Of a stretch of 64,000 nucleotides of DNA, positions 45,716 through 55,793 are shown piece after piece (position 1 is the stretch's first letter; each line of letters begins with the position of its first letter). The notes under the pieces are model-generated. The model ran no database searches. It was given only the letters and a program-made list of their open reading frames with translations, and was not told the DNA's origin. Both the position numbers and the translations under genes were made by a program. The DNA comes from Pseudomonas sp. FP453 (GTDB taxonomy: Bacteria > Pseudomonadota > Gammaproteobacteria > Pseudomonadales > Pseudomonadaceae). The stretch lies in assembly GCF_030687495.1 (NCBI RefSeq), contig NZ_CP117435.1:6080501-6144500 (forward strand). Direction: 5' to 3'.

Positions 45716-46864
45716 TTACGCCAGCAACGGTGGAAGTTCTTTGTTCAGGGCCAGTTTGTCCATGACAGCGCCGCCGGTCAGCGCATAACCCAGCAGGCGG
45801 CCGCTGGCGTCGCGGCACAGCGCCTTGATATCGGCACCCTGGCCTTCGACGCTCCACACGCCTTCGCTGCCCCGTGGCGGTGGCGAAACCACCAGCGGGC
45901 AGATCGGGGTTTTCACGGTGATGGGCATTGGCCCGTAGCTGACCGCCGTCGCATTGCCGGCCAACGTCTGGGCCAGGGCGCGGGCGCAGCTCATCAGTGG
46001 CATCACGTACAGCAGGTTCAGGCCATCGACCTCGGCGCAGTCGCCCAGGGCGTAGATATTCGCGTGGGAGGTCTTGAGGTGGCGGTCTACCGTGACCCCG
46101 CGGCCGGTCTGCAAGCCGGCGGCGGCGGCGAGGTCGACCCGTGGACGCAGGCCGATGGCCGAGACCACCAGGTCACAGTGGATCACTTCGCCGTCCGACA
46201 GGTGCGCTTCCAGGCCACCAGCGCTGCGCTGCAAGCGGTTGAGCACCGGGCCCAGGTGGAAACGCGCGCCGAGGCCTTCCAGGCCAGCCTGCACCGCAGC
46301 GGCAGCCGCCGGGTGCAGCAGGGTCGGCATGACTTGCTCGCACGGCGCCACCAGGTCGATCTCGTAGCCGCCGAGGATCAGGTCATTGGCGAACTCGCAG
46401 CCGATCAGGCCGGCACCGAGCAGCAGCACGCGGCGCTTGCCGGCCGCTGCGGCGCGAAAGCGCGCGTAGTCTTCCAGGTCATTGATCGGGAAAATCAGCT
46501 CAGCTCCATCGCCTTCCACCGGCACACGCACGGTTTCGGCGCCCCAGGCCAGGATCAGGTCGCGATAGGCCACCGCCTCCTCGCCGATCCACAGGCGCTT
46601 GTGGCCCGGGTCGATGCCGCTGATGCGGGTGTGGGTGCGCACTTCGGCCTTGAGTTGCTCGGCCATGGCGCCAGGTTCAGCCATGCTCAGGCCATCGGCA
46701 TCCTTGTTCTTGCCAAAACCGGTGGAGAGCATGGGCTTGGAGTAGGAGCGGCCGTCATCCGCGGTGATCAGCAGCAATGGGGTCTCGCTGTCGAGCTTGC
46801 GAAACTCCCGGGCCAGGTTGTAGCCGGCCAATCCGGTGCCGATGATCACGACAGGTGCGTTCAT
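45716..46864 (-). CDS. rubB: Rubredoxin-NAD(+) reductase
   Basis: 382 residues, FAD/NAD-linked reductase. The N-terminal FAD-binding [14 protein letters not shown], a central NAD-binding [13 protein letters not shown] (about 148-160) and the late FAD motif [12 protein letters not shown] are intact. It passes electrons from NADH to rubredoxin, whose gene is 36 bp upstream in the same operon. Rubredoxin systems serve alkane hydroxylases and oxidative-stress reductases. Confidence 0.94.
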   Translation of the reverse strand: MNAPVVIIGTGLAGYNLAREFRKLDSETPLLLITADDGRSYSKPMLSTGFGKNKDADGLSMAEPGAMAEQLKAEVRTHTRISGIDPGHKRLWIGEEAVAYRDLILAWGAETVRVPVEGDGAELIFPINDLEDYARFRAAAAGKRRVLLLGAGLIGCEFANDLILGGYEIDLVAPCEQVMPTLLHPAAAAAVQAGLEGLGARFHLGPVLNRLQRSAGGLEAHLSDGEVIHCDLVVSAIGLRPRVDLAAAAGLQTGRGVTVDRHLKTSHANIYALGDCAEVDGLNLLYVMPLMSCARALAQTLAGNATAVSYGPMPITVKTPICPLVVSPPPRGSEGVWSVEGQGADIKALCRDASGRLLGYALTGGAVMDKLALNKELPPLLA

Positions 46865-46900
46865 GCCCTTCTCCTTGTAGTAGGTTTATTTGCTTAAAAA

Positions 46901-47068
46901 TTAACCGATTTCGATCATTTCGAAATCCATCTTGCCCACGCCGCAGTCCGGGCACAGCCAATCTTCCGGGACGTCTTCCCAACGGGTGCCAGGCAGGATT
47001 CCGTCATCCGGCCAGCCGTCTTTCTCGTCGTAGATCAGGCCGCAGACTACACATTGCCACTTCTTCAT
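46901..47068 (-). CDS. rubA: Rubredoxin
   Basis: 55 residues from ATG 47068. Two CxxC-G motifs, [10 protein letters not shown] near the N-terminus and [12 protein letters not shown] near the C-terminus, coordinate a single iron. Much upstream sequence is open in this frame but not rubredoxin-like. It acts as the electron carrier for the reductase encoded next. Confidence 0.96.
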   Translation of the reverse strand: MKKWQCVVCGLIYDEKDGWPDDGILPGTRWEDVPEDWLCPDCGVGKMDFEMIEIG

Positions 47069-47264
47069 TACTTGCTTCCTCAGGGTCCAGGCCTCTTGGC
47101 CGACGGTCGATAGATCCAGCGTTGCCGTACGGCTCAGGGCGTTTTGTACTGATCGGGGCGTGCAGATGCAAGCATGATCGACGCAAACGGCCGGCCCACC
47201 CCGGCAAAAGCCCAGGGTGCCATGGTAAGCTCGCCGCCTCTTTTGCTGCCAATACTGACTCACC

Positions 47265-47828
47265 GTGCCGCACTCAATCGCCCTTTCCGATGCTTGCCAA
47301 TGGCTGACCCAGAGCCTTCTGCGCCCAATGCCGGCGCCCCTGACCGTCAATTGGCTGTTCAACGAAGACTCGCTGACGCGCCGGCTGACGTGGCTGTCCC
47401 GGGACGGCTTCAGCGTGACGCCACTGTTCGAAGGCTGGCAGCCGCTGCGGGACGACGAATGCGCCGCCCTCGGGCTCGCGCCAGCCACCGTCGGCTGGGT
47501 ACGCGAAGTGTATTTGCGCGGGCAAGGCCAGCCCTGGGTGTTTGCCCGCAGCGTGGCGTCGCGCAGTGCGTTGCAAGGTGATGGGCTGCACATGGATGAG
47601 CTGGGCAGCCGCTCGCTGGGCGAATTGCTGTTCTGCGACCAGGCGTTCACCCGCCAGGCGATCGAGGTGTGCCATTACCCGCGCCACTGGTTGCCAAGCG
47701 CCGATCAGGCCGACGGGCTGTGGGGTCGGCGCTCGCGTTTTGATCGCGGGGCCTTGAGCGTATTGGTCGCGGAAATCTTCTTGCCGAGCTTCTGGCATGC
47801 CTTGCATGCCCACCCGGAGAACTGCTGA
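47265..47828 (+). CDS. ubiC: Chorismate pyruvate-lyase
   Basis: 187 residues from GTG 47265. Family features include NEDSLTRRL near residue 33, [20 protein letters not shown] with the substrate Arg, and [15 protein letters not shown]. It converts chorismate to 4-hydroxybenzoate and pyruvate, the first step of ubiquinone synthesis. The stop overlaps the ubiA start (TGATG). Divergent from rubA across 196 bp. Confidence 0.94.
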   Translation: MPHSIALSDACQWLTQSLLRPMPAPLTVNWLFNEDSLTRRLTWLSRDGFSVTPLFEGWQPLRDDECAALGLAPATVGWVREVYLRGQGQPWVFARSVASRSALQGDGLHMDELGSRSLGELLFCDQAFTRQAIEVCHYPRHWLPSADQADGLWGRRSRFDRGALSVLVAEIFLPSFWHALHAHPENC

Positions 47829-48718
47829 TGTATCAACGTCTGCTCAAGTCCTTGAACCACCTGAACCCCAGGGCGTGGGATTTCATCCAGCTGACGCGCA
47901 TGGACAAGCCCATCGGCATCTATCTGCTGCTGTGGCCGACGTTATGGGCGCTGTGGATCGCCGGCAAGGGCTCGCCGTCTTTGCTCAATATCGTGATTTT
48001 CGTGCTCGGCGTGGTGCTCACCCGTGCCGGCGGCTGCGTCATCAATGACTGGGCCGACCGCAAGGTCGACGGCCATGTGAAACGCACCGAGCAGCGTCCG
48101 CTGGTGAGCGGCAAGATCAGCTCGAAAGAGGCCCTGGTGTTTTTTGCCGTGCTGATGGGCATCAGTTTCCTGCTGGTACTGCTGACCAATGCCAGCACCA
48201 TCCTGCTGTCCCTCGGCGGCCTGGCGCTGGCGGCGAGTTACCCGTTCATGAAGCGCTACACCTATTACCCGCAGGTGGTGTTGGGTGCGGCGTTTTCCTG
48301 GGGCATGCCGATGGCATTCACCGCCGAGACCGGCAGCCTGCCCGCCACCGCGTGGCTGCTGTATATCGCCAACCTGTTGTGGACGGTGGGTTATGACACC
48401 TATTACGCCATGACCGACCGCGACGACGACTTGAAGATCGGCGTGAAGTCCACGGCCATTCTGTTTGGCGATGCGGATCGCGTGATCATCCTGACTCTAC
48501 AGGGGTTGGCGCTGGTGTGCCTGTTGCTGGCGGGCGCGCGGTTTGAGCTGGGGGGCTGGTTCCACTTGGGCCTGGTTGCCGCGGCGGGCTGTTTTGCCTG
48601 GGAGTTCTGGTACACGCGGGACAGGGATCGGCTGAAGTGCTTCAAGGCGTTCCTGCATAACCACTGGGCGGGGTTGGCGATTTTTGTCGGGATTGTGCTG
48701 GATTACGGGTTGCGCTGA
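47828..48718 (+). CDS. ubiA: 4-Hydroxybenzoate octaprenyltransferase
   Basis: 296 residues, a polytopic membrane protein with about eight to nine helices. Both Asp-rich prenyl-diphosphate motifs are intact: [15 protein letters not shown] near residue 74 and [13 protein letters not shown] near 198. It prenylates 4-hydroxybenzoate in ubiquinone synthesis. Coupled to ubiC; a REP pair follows. Confidence 0.96.
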   Translation: MYQRLLKSLNHLNPRAWDFIQLTRMDKPIGIYLLLWPTLWALWIAGKGSPSLLNIVIFVLGVVLTRAGGCVINDWADRKVDGHVKRTEQRPLVSGKISSKEALVFFAVLMGISFLLVLLTNASTILLSLGGLALAASYPFMKRYTYYPQVVLGAAFSWGMPMAFTAETGSLPATAWLLYIANLLWTVGYDTYYAMTDRDDDLKIGVKSTAILFGDADRVIILTLQGLALVCLLLAGARFELGGWFHLGLVAAAGCFAWEFWYTRDRDRLKCFKAFLHNHWAGLAIFVGIVLDYGLR

Positions 48719-48730
48719 TTGTTCTGACGC

Positions 48731-48804
48731 CATCGCGGGCAAGCCCGCTCCCACAGTTTGAATTGCGAACACCTTCAAATGTGGGAGCGGGCTTGCCCGC
48801 GATG
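48731..48804. repeat. REP pair (REPIN) between ubiA and the secreted-repeat gene
   Basis: Two inverted GGGCTTGCCCGC-class REP units separated by about 25 bp lie between convergent genes. Confidence 0.88.
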
Positions 48805-48824
48805 CTTTTAGCCGCGCCTCGGGC

Positions 48825-49202
48825 TCAAGGCTTGATCACATGCCACGCCCCACCCTTGCCATCCCCGGTCTTGTCCCCGGCCTTCATGTCATCCTTATAG
48901 GTGTACACCGGCTTGCCTTTGTAAGCCCACTGGCTGGTCTGGTCATCACGGGTGATCACCGTCCAATCCCCCATCGGCTTGTCGGTGGACTCAGCCTTCA
49001 ACGGCGGCCAGTTCGTCGCGCACTGGTCCTTGCACACGGACTTGCCATCGGCATCCTTGTCGAAGGTGTAGAGCGTCATCCCTTTGTGATCCACCAGCAT
49101 CCCGTCTTTGGTCATCGCCGGGTCCATTGCGAAGGCCAGGGTCGGCAGCGTCAACGCGGCCGTTACCAACAGGGCTTTCCAGGAAACAGTGCGGTAAGTC
49201 AT
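48825..49202 (-). CDS. Small secreted protein of the COG4315 (secreted-repeat) type
   Basis: 125 residues from ATG 49202. A signal peptide (MTYRTVSWKALLVTAALTLP, ending near AFA) precedes two secreted repeats, GMLVDHKGMTLYTFDKDADG with two Cys after it, and WAYKGKPVYTYKDD. Function of this family is not established. Divergent from phoB, 153 bp away. Confidence 0.85.
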   Translation of the reverse strand: MTYRTVSWKALLVTAALTLPTLAFAMDPAMTKDGMLVDHKGMTLYTFDKDADGKSVCKDQCATNWPPLKAESTDKPMGDWTVITRDDQTSQWAYKGKPVYTYKDDMKAGDKTGDGKGGAWHVIKP

Positions 49203-49284
49203 CGGAACCTTCCTTTTTTGGTTGTCAGGATTCGGACCCAAAGCGTAGTCCAGAGAGACGCGGATTGCCCAAGCGACTAAATTA

Positions 49285-49303
49285 CTGTCACACGACTGCA
49301 ATA
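49285..49303 (+). promoter_or_regulatory. Pho box upstream of phoB
   Basis: CTGTCACACGACTGCAATA matches the two-heptamer Pho box (CTGTCAT with 4-nt spacing). The first half is nearly exact and the second degenerate. It lies 53 bp before phoB and fits autoregulation by PhoB. Confidence 0.65.
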
Positions 49304-49355
49304 ATTCCGTTATCTAATGCGGCGCAAGACAGTTAAATGACAAGAGGATTTAGGC

Positions 49356-50045
49356 ATGGTTGGCAGGAGCATTCTGATCGTTGACGACGAAGCGCCCATC
49401 CGCGAGATGATCGCCGTTGCGTTGGAAATGGCCGGCTACGACTGCCTGGAGGCAGAGAACTCCCAGCAGGCCCATGCCATTATCGTCGACCGCAAGCCGG
49501 ACCTGATCCTGCTCGACTGGATGCTGCCCGGCACGTCCGGCATCGAGCTGGCCCGCCGCCTCAAGCGTGACGAGCTGACCGGGGATATCCCGATCATCAT
49601 GCTCACCGCCAAGGGCGAAGAGGACAACAAGATTCAGGGCCTGGAAGTCGGCGCCGATGACTACATCACCAAGCCATTTTCCCCACGTGAGCTGGTCGCG
49701 CGCCTGAAAGCCGTACTGCGCCGCGCCGGCCCGACCGATGGCGAAGCGCCGATTGAAGTCGGCGGCCTGATCCTCGACCCCATCAGCCACCGCGTGACCA
49801 TCGACGGCACGCCGGCCGAGATGGGCCCCACCGAATACCGCCTGCTGCAATTCTTCATGACCCACCAGGAACGCGCCTACACCCGTGGCCAGCTGCTCGA
49901 CCAGGTCTGGGGCGGCAACGTGTATGTGGAAGAGCGCACCGTGGATGTGCATATCCGTCGCCTGCGCAAAGCCTTGGGCGATGCCTACGAGAATCTGGTA
50001 CAAACCGTGCGCGGTACTGGCTACCGGTTCTCCACCAAGGGCTGA
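49356..50045 (+). CDS. phoB: PhoB, phosphate-starvation response regulator
   Basis: 229 residues. A receiver domain with phosphoacceptor Asp54 ([10 protein letters not shown]) and conserved Lys106 (YITKPFSP) is followed by an OmpR-type winged-helix domain ([28 protein letters not shown]). It activates the pho regulon, including the pst genes at the other end of this window. phoR follows after 48 bp. Confidence 0.97.
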   Translation: MVGRSILIVDDEAPIREMIAVALEMAGYDCLEAENSQQAHAIIVDRKPDLILLDWMLPGTSGIELARRLKRDELTGDIPIIMLTAKGEEDNKIQGLEVGADDYITKPFSPRELVARLKAVLRRAGPTDGEAPIEVGGLILDPISHRVTIDGTPAEMGPTEYRLLQFFMTHQERAYTRGQLLDQVWGGNVYVEERTVDVHIRRLRKALGDAYENLVQTVRGTGYRFSTKG

Positions 50046-50093
50046 GCCAGCCGCTTTTCTTGACTTAAACAGCTGACAAGGACGCATGTTCAA

Positions 50094-51416
50094 GTGAACC
50101 AAAACTGGCATGGCACCCTGATCCGCCACATGCTCCTGCTGGTCACCGGCTGCCTGCTGGTAGGCCTGATCAGCGGCTACTACGGCTGGAGCCTGGCCAT
50201 CGGCCTCGGCCTGTACCTGGGCTGGACCCTCAAGCAATTGCTGCGCCTGCATGAATGGCTGCGCCAGCACAAACCCGACGAAGCGCCACCCGACGGCTAC
50301 GGCCTGTGGGGCGAGGTGTTCGACAGCATCTACCACCTGCAACGCCGCGACCAACGGGTACGCGGGCGCCTGCAAGCGGTGATCGACCGGGTGCAGGAGT
50401 CCACTGCGGCGCTGAAAGACGCGGTAATCATGCTCGACAGCGACGGCAACCTGGAATGGTGGAACCGCGCCGCCGAAACCCTGTTGGGCCTGAAGACACC
50501 CCAGGACAGCGGCCAGCCGGTGACCAACCTGGTGCGCCACCCGCGCTTCAAGGAATACTTCGAGCAGGACAACTACGAAGAAGCCCTGGAAATCCCCTCG
50601 CCCACCAACGACCGCGTGCGCATCCAGCTGTACCTGACGCGCTACGGCAACAACGAGCACCTGATGCTGGTACGCGACGTGACCCGCATCCATCAGCTGG
50701 AACAGATGCGCAAAGACTTCGTCGCCAACGTCTCCCACGAGTTGCGCACACCGCTGACGGTGATCTGCGGCTACCTGGAGACGCTGCTGGACAACGTCGA
50801 CGAGATCAACCCGCGCTGGAGCCGCGCGCTGCAACAAATGCAGCAGCAGGGTTCACGCATGCAGACCCTGCTCAACGACCTGTTGCTGCTGGCCAAGCTG
50901 GAGGCGACCGACTATCCGTCGGACAACCAACCGGTGGCCGCGCAGAGCCTGTTGCAGACCATCAAGAACGACGCCCAGGCGCTGTCCGGCCAACGCGGCC
51001 AGCAGATCACCCTGGAAGCCGACCCGCAGGTCTTGCTCAAGGGCAGCGAAGGCGAATTGCGCAGCGCGTTTTCCAACCTGGTGTTCAACGCCGTCAAGTA
51101 CACCCAGGACAAGGGCACCATCCGCATCCGCTGGTGGGCCGACGACCAGGGCGCGCATTTGAGCGTGCAGGATTCCGGCATCGGCATCGACGCCAAGCAC
51201 CTGCCGCGCCTGACCGAGCGCTTCTACCGCGTCGACTCCAGCCGTAACTCCAACACCGGCGGCACCGGGCTCGGTCTGGCCATCGTCAAGCACGTGTTGT
51301 TGCGCCACCGCGCGCGCCTGGAGATCAGCAGCGTGCTGGGCCATGGCAGCACGTTTACCTGCCATTTCCCGCCGTCGCAGGTGACCCGCTCGCGCGTCCT
51401 CAGTACCGATGAATAA
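50094..51416 (+). CDS. phoR: PhoR, phosphate-sensing histidine kinase
   Basis: 440 residues from GTG 50094. Two N-terminal membrane segments (about 10-45), a PAS domain (about 100-200, DAVIMLDSDGNLEWWNRAAE), the phosphoacceptor His in VANVSHELRTPLTVI (near residue 214) and an intact ATPase domain (VFNAVKYTQDKGTI, DSGIGIDAKHL, GTGLGLAIVKHV). It phosphorylates PhoB when phosphate is low and is kept inactive through PhoU and Pst. Confidence 0.95.
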   Translation: MNQNWHGTLIRHMLLLVTGCLLVGLISGYYGWSLAIGLGLYLGWTLKQLLRLHEWLRQHKPDEAPPDGYGLWGEVFDSIYHLQRRDQRVRGRLQAVIDRVQESTAALKDAVIMLDSDGNLEWWNRAAETLLGLKTPQDSGQPVTNLVRHPRFKEYFEQDNYEEALEIPSPTNDRVRIQLYLTRYGNNEHLMLVRDVTRIHQLEQMRKDFVANVSHELRTPLTVICGYLETLLDNVDEINPRWSRALQQMQQQGSRMQTLLNDLLLLAKLEATDYPSDNQPVAAQSLLQTIKNDAQALSGQRGQQITLEADPQVLLKGSEGELRSAFSNLVFNAVKYTQDKGTIRIRWWADDQGAHLSVQDSGIGIDAKHLPRLTERFYRVDSSRNSNTGGTGLGLAIVKHVLLRHRARLEISSVLGHGSTFTCHFPPSQVTRSRVLSTDE

Positions 51417-51439
51417 CCCACAGGCGACACAGGACTAAA

Positions 51440-51528
51440 TGTGGGAGCTGGCTTGCCTGCGATAGCGGTATATCAGTAAACACATCGGTAACGGGTACAC
51501 CGCTATCGCAGGCAAGCCAGCTCCCACA
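51440..51528. repeat. REP pair (REPIN) downstream of phoR
   Basis: Inverted units GTGGGAGCTGGCTTGCCTGC and GCAGGCAAGCCAGCTCCCAC with paired inner arms GCGATAGCGGT and ACCGCTATCGC, making a long near-palindrome. Confidence 0.9.
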
Positions 51529-51686
51529 GTGGATTTGCATCGCTTTCAAAGACCCATTCCATGTCCCACCCGGCAGCAGCCACTAGGCAAGCGCCCCATC
51601 AGCCGCTACATTGGCCGACCTGCGCCCGCTTTTGCGGCTCACCTGCCACCCCTTAATTGAACACACGGAACCTGCAAAACCCCATC

Positions 51687-53027
51687 ATGGACCCTTCCCC
51701 TGGTATCACCCTCGCCACACTCTTCGCCGACTTCGGCATGATTCTTTTTGCACTGGTCCTGGTACTGCTCAACGGTTTCTTCGTTGCGGCGGAATTTGCC
51801 ATGGTCAAACTGCGCTCCACCCGGGTCGAGGCCATCGCCCACACCAACGGCTGGCGCGGGCAGATCCTGCGCACCGTACACAGCCAGCTCGACGCCTACC
51901 TGTCGGCCTGCCAGCTGGGTATCACCCTCGCCTCCCTCGGCCTGGGCTGGGTCGGTGAGCCGGCGTTTGCGCACATTCTTGAGCCATTGCTGGGCGCCGT
52001 GGGCGTCGAGTCGCCGGAAGTGATCAAGGGCGTGTCGTTCTTTGCGGCGTTCTTCGTGATTTCCTACCTGCACATCGTGGTCGGTGAGCTGGCGCCCAAG
52101 TCCTGGGCCATCCGCAAGCCCGAGCTGTTGTCGCTGTGGACGGCGGTGCCGCTGTACCTGTTCTACTGGGCCATGTACCCGGCGATCTACCTGCTCAACG
52201 CCAGCGCCAACGCCATCCTGCGGATCGCCGGCCAGGGCGAGCCTGGCCCGCACCATGAGCACCATTACAGCCGCGAAGAGCTCAAGCTGATCCTGCACTC
52301 CAGCCGTGGCCAGGACCCCAGCGACCAAGGCATGCGCGTACTGGCCTCGGCCGTGGAAATGGGCGAACTGGAAGTGGTCGACTGGGCCAACTCCCGGGAA
52401 GACCTGGTCACCCTGGACTTCAACGCCCCGCTCAAGGAAATCCTCGCGCTGTTCCGCCGCCACAAATTCAGCCGCTACCCGGTGTATGACGCGGTGCGTA
52501 ACGAATTCGTCGGCCTGTTGCACATCAAGGACCTGCTGCTGGAACTGGCAGCCCTGGACCACATCCCCGAGTCGTTCAACCTGGCCGAGCTGACCCGCCC
52601 GCTTGAGCGCGTGTCGCGGCACATGCCGTTGTCGCAGCTGCTGGAGCAGTTCCGCAAAGGCGGCGCGCACTTCGCCCTGGTGGAAGAAGCCGACGGCAAG
52701 ATCATCGGCTACCTGACCATGGAAGACGTGCTGGAAGTGCTGGTGGGCGACATCCAGGACGAACACCGCAAGGCCGAACGCGGCATCCTCGCCTACCAGC
52801 CGGGCAAGCTGCTGGTGCGTGGCGACACGCCGCTGTTCAAGGTCGAACGCCTGCTGGGCGTGGACCTGGACCATATCGAAGCGGAAACCCTGGCCGGCCT
52901 GATCTACGACACCCTCAAGCGGGTGCCGGAAGAAGAGGAAGTGCTGGAAGTTGAAGGCTTGCGGATCATCATCAAGAAGATGAAAGGGCCGAAGATCGTC
53001 CTGGCCAAGGTCCTGCTGCTGGACTGA
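51687..53027 (+). CDS. CNNM/CorC-type membrane protein with CBS domains
   Basis: 446 residues from ATG 51687. The N-terminal DUF21/CNNM membrane domain (about 1-200, VLLNGFFVAAEFAMVKLRSTR, GELAPKSWAI) is followed by a CBS pair (about 215-340, FSRYPVYDAVRNEFVGLLHI, MEDVLEVLVGDIQDE). A C-terminal CorC_HlyC domain (about 355-446) completes it. Family roles include divalent cation (magnesium/cobalt) transport. Often labelled hemolysin, but no evidence supports that here. Confidence 0.9.
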   Translation: MDPSPGITLATLFADFGMILFALVLVLLNGFFVAAEFAMVKLRSTRVEAIAHTNGWRGQILRTVHSQLDAYLSACQLGITLASLGLGWVGEPAFAHILEPLLGAVGVESPEVIKGVSFFAAFFVISYLHIVVGELAPKSWAIRKPELLSLWTAVPLYLFYWAMYPAIYLLNASANAILRIAGQGEPGPHHEHHYSREELKLILHSSRGQDPSDQGMRVLASAVEMGELEVVDWANSREDLVTLDFNAPLKEILALFRRHKFSRYPVYDAVRNEFVGLLHIKDLLLELAALDHIPESFNLAELTRPLERVSRHMPLSQLLEQFRKGGAHFALVEEADGKIIGYLTMEDVLEVLVGDIQDEHRKAERGILAYQPGKLLVRGDTPLFKVERLLGVDLDHIEAETLAGLIYDTLKRVPEEEEVLEVEGLRIIIKKMKGPKIVLAKVLLLD

Positions 53028-53030
53028 CCC

Positions 53031-53693
53031 TCAATTGCCCAACGCAAAGTTGGGCAAGGCGCCCACCGGCTGGTTGAACTCATACGGGATCGACACCAGC
53101 CCCGCCTCGGTGGCGCGCTGCACGACGAAATGCAAGTGTGGCCCGCTGCTGTTGCCGGTATTGCCCGACAGCGCCAGCGGGCTGCCCACCGCCACACGCT
53201 GCCCTACCTGCACGCTGACCGACCCTTGCTTGAGGTGCAGGTACACGCCCTCGGTGCCGTCGTCATGGCGCACCCGCACAAAATTGCCCGACGCATCACT
53301 GCCGCGCCCGGCCTGCGCGTTCTCGGTTTTCACCACCATCCCGCTGCGCGCCGCAATGATCGGCGTGCCTTCGGGCATGGCGATGTCCATGGCGTAGCGG
53401 CTTTTGCTGTCGGTGTGGCTGAAACTGCCGTTGGGCCCCTGGCTCAGGCGGAACGGACCGCCGCGCCAGGGCAGCGGGTAGCGGTAGGCTTGTTGTGGAT
53501 AAGTCGGCGTGGGCCTGTCGAGCAGCGGGCGCACGCGCTTGCGCTCCTGGATCACGAACGCCTGCGCGCCGGGGGTTTGCCGGTCGCTGTAGAACACGTT
53601 GCCGTTGGCATCGATGGATTTGTAGACGGTCATGGCCTGTGCCGAAGGAGCGACCCAGGCCAGTGCGCAGCACAGCAATAGACGCGTGAGCAT
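53031..53693 (-). CDS. Secreted M23 (LytM-type) peptidase with DUF4124 domain
   Basis: 220 residues. A signal peptide (1-20, ending SAQA) is followed by a short DUF4124-like domain (MTVYKSIDANGNVFYSDRQT). The M23 domain shows HTDSKSRYAMDIAMPEGTPI (with H and D of the zinc site) and GPHLHFVV (HxH). It probably cleaves peptidoglycan cross-links. Convergent with the CNNM gene, with only 3 bp between stops. Confidence 0.9.
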   Translation of the reverse strand: MLTRLLLCCALAWVAPSAQAMTVYKSIDANGNVFYSDRQTPGAQAFVIQERKRVRPLLDRPTPTYPQQAYRYPLPWRGGPFRLSQGPNGSFSHTDSKSRYAMDIAMPEGTPIIAARSGMVVKTENAQAGRGSDASGNFVRVRHDDGTEGVYLHLKQGSVSVQVGQRVAVGSPLALSGNTGNSSGPHLHFVVQRATEAGLVSIPYEFNQPVGALPNFALGN

Positions 53694-53772
53694 AGCGTGA
53701 ACCTGCCGGGATGACTGAACGGCAGGTTAGCGGGAGATCATGACAACACTATGTGCATCAATGAAGTTCCAA

Positions 53773-53861
53773 TGTGGGAGCGGGCTTGCCCGCGATGACA
53801 GTGTGTCAGACACAGATCATGTGTCAGATGCACCGCTATCGCGGGCAAGCCCGCTCCCACA
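53773..53861. repeat. REP pair (REPIN) between the response regulator and the peptidase
   Basis: Inverted GGGCTTGCCCGC-class units with a palindromic centre that includes TGTGTCAGACACAG. Confidence 0.88.
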
Positions 53862-53884
53862 AGGGTTAGGTGTCGTTCTGGGGG

Positions 53885-54793
53885 TCACGCACCCGGCACA
53901 AAATGCTTCTGTGCAGTACCACGGGCGATCAGGCGGGAGATGTAGTCGAGCTTCTGCGCGTCCTGGTCGATAAACCGGAAGGTCAGTTGCAGCCAGTCGC
54001 TGTCGGGCTTGGGCTCGTGGGCGACAACGGCGTGCAGGTAGCCGTTGAGGCGTGCGACTTCGGCGTTGTCGCCTTGTTCCAGGTCGAGTACGGCGCTTTC
54101 CAGGACCTGCGGCAGGACTTCACCGCGACGCACCACCAGCAGCGCTTCCTTGATGCTCAAGCCCTTGATCACGCATTGCTGGGTGCCGCTGGACAGGCGC
54201 AGTTGGCCTTGGCCGCGGCCGCCTGCTGGTGCTGCTGCAGGTGCTTGTATCGGCGGGCTGTTGAGCAGGCCTTTGCTGGGCGCAGGGGCGGCGGCGGAAA
54301 CCGGGGCGGCACGTACGGTCTCGGCCTTGCCGCCGGTCAGGGCGCTCAGGGAGTCGTTGCCAAAGGCCGAGTTCATCTTGGTCGGCGCACTGGCGACCAG
54401 GGCGTCGAGACGGCCGATCTTGTGCAGGGCCTGCTTGACCTTGTTCAGCAATTGCTCGTTGGTGAACGGCTTGCTGACGTAACCGGAAACACCGGCCTGG
54501 ATCGCCTGCACCACGTTTTCCTTGTCGCCACGGCTGGTCACCATCACGAACGGCATGGCCTTGAGGTGCGGTTGCTCACGGCACCAGGTCAGCAGTTCCA
54601 GGCCGGACATCTCGGGCATTTCCCAGTCGCACAGCACCAGGTCGAACGTCTCGCGCATCAGGATGGCCTGGGCCTTTTTGCCGTTCACCGCGTCTTCAAG
54701 CTTGATCCCGGGGAAGTAGTTGCGCAGGCACTTCTTCACCAGATCGCGGATAAACGAGGCGTCATCCACCACCAATACACTGACTTTACTCAT
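53885..54793 (-). CDS. Single-receiver response regulator with PilZ-like C-terminal region
   Basis: 302 residues. A CheY-like receiver (1-125) has Asp56 in LVLCDWEMPE and Lys in GYVSKPFT. An Ala/Pro-rich linker (about 130-195) leads to a C-terminal domain containing LRLSSGTQQCVIKGLSIKEA, which I read as a diverged PilZ fold without a clear RxxxR c-di-GMP motif. No DNA-binding domain. Found beside phoU in Pseudomonas; target unknown. Confidence 0.8.
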   Translation of the reverse strand: MSKVSVLVVDDASFIRDLVKKCLRNYFPGIKLEDAVNGKKAQAILMRETFDLVLCDWEMPEMSGLELLTWCREQPHLKAMPFVMVTSRGDKENVVQAIQAGVSGYVSKPFTNEQLLNKVKQALHKIGRLDALVASAPTKMNSAFGNDSLSALTGGKAETVRAAPVSAAAPAPSKGLLNSPPIQAPAAAPAGGRGQGQLRLSSGTQQCVIKGLSIKEALLVVRRGEVLPQVLESAVLDLEQGDNAEVARLNGYLHAVVAHEPKPDSDWLQLTFRFIDQDAQKLDYISRLIARGTAQKHFVPGA

Positions 54794-54918
54794 CGACCCT
54801 TCATCCTATAAAAACTTCGGCACGCAAGACGCCTGACTGGTGGCATTTTGCCAAAACTCGCTAGTCACAGTCGGACTTTATTGCTTCCGCTGCGCAAAAA
54901 ATTCGGAGGCCACAAACG

Positions 54919-54950
54919 AAAACGCCCGGCCAAAGGCCGGGCGTTTATTT
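54919..54950. terminator. Terminator downstream of phoU
   Basis: AAACGCCCGGCC, a short AAA loop, and GGCCGGGCGTTT form a perfect 12-bp stem flanked by A and T runs, 12 bp beyond the phoU stop. It can act on either strand. Confidence 0.92.
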
Positions 54951-54961
54951 CTCGGGCAATC

Positions 54962-55723
54962 TTACTTATCGTCAGCTTCGCCCGGAACATTAGGGATTTG
55001 ATCGACCGAACCTTCAACTTCAGCCTTCATGCGCTTGAGGCCCATGTGCCGTACGTCGGTGCCACGCACCAGGTAGATCACCAGCTCCGAGATATTGCGC
55101 GCGTGGTCGCCGATGCGTTCCAGCGAACGCAGCACCCAGATGATGCTCAAGACCCGCGAGATAGAGCGCGGGTCTTCCATCATGTAGGTGGCCAGCTCAC
55201 GCAGCGCGGTCTTGTATTCGCGGTCGATGATCTTGTCGTACTGGGCCACCGACAACGCCAGTTCGGCGTCGAAACGGGCAAAGGCGTCCAGCGCGTCGCG
55301 CACCATGTTGCGCACCTGGTCGCCGATGTGGCGCACTTCCACGTAACCGCGCGGGGCTTCGCCTTCTTCGCACAGCTGGATGGCGCGGCGGGCGATCTTG
55401 GTGGCTTCGTCGCCGATGCGCTCGAGGTCGATCACCGACTTGGAGATGCTGATGATCAAACGCAGGTCGGACGCCGCCGGTTGGCGACGGGCCAGAATGC
55501 GCAGGCATTCTTCGTCGATATTGCGTTCCATCTGGTTGATCTGGTCATCGATCTCACGCACTTGCTGGGCCAGGCCCGAATCGGCCTCGATCAGCGCGGT
55601 CACGGCGTCGTTGACTTGCTTCTCCACCAGACCGCCCATCGCCAGGAGGTGGCTGCGCACTTCCTCAAGCTCGGCGTTGAACTGCGCGGAGATGTGGTGG
55701 GTAAGGCCTTCTTTGCTAATCAT
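54962..55723 (-). CDS. phoU: PhoU, negative regulator of phosphate uptake
   Basis: 253 residues, two repeats of the PhoU three-helix bundle. Metal-cluster-type ERIGDEATKIARR (first repeat) and SLERIGDHARNISELVIY (second repeat) motifs are both present. It relays the state of the Pst transporter to PhoR and prevents excess phosphate uptake. It lies 70 bp after pstB in the operon and is followed by a terminator. Confidence 0.97.
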   Translation of the reverse strand: MISKEGLTHHISAQFNAELEEVRSHLLAMGGLVEKQVNDAVTALIEADSGLAQQVREIDDQINQMERNIDEECLRILARRQPAASDLRLIISISKSVIDLERIGDEATKIARRAIQLCEEGEAPRGYVEVRHIGDQVRNMVRDALDAFARFDAELALSVAQYDKIIDREYKTALRELATYMMEDPRSISRVLSIIWVLRSLERIGDHARNISELVIYLVRGTDVRHMGLKRMKAEVEGSVDQIPNVPGEADDK

Positions 55724-55793
55724 GTTGGCGTCCTTGGAGCGTCCGGTAAGGTGCGGAGAACCGCAGCATCAGTGCAATGAGAACCACGGCTGA

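Noticed and set aside
51657..51686. TTG at 51657 as start of the CNNM/CorC gene
   Set aside because: ATG 51687 begins a typical family N-terminus; the extra ten residues are not conserved-looking and TTG is rare.
51687..53027. Hemolysin function for the CBS-domain membrane protein
   Set aside because: The label is inherited from old annotations; the domains point to ion transport or its regulation.
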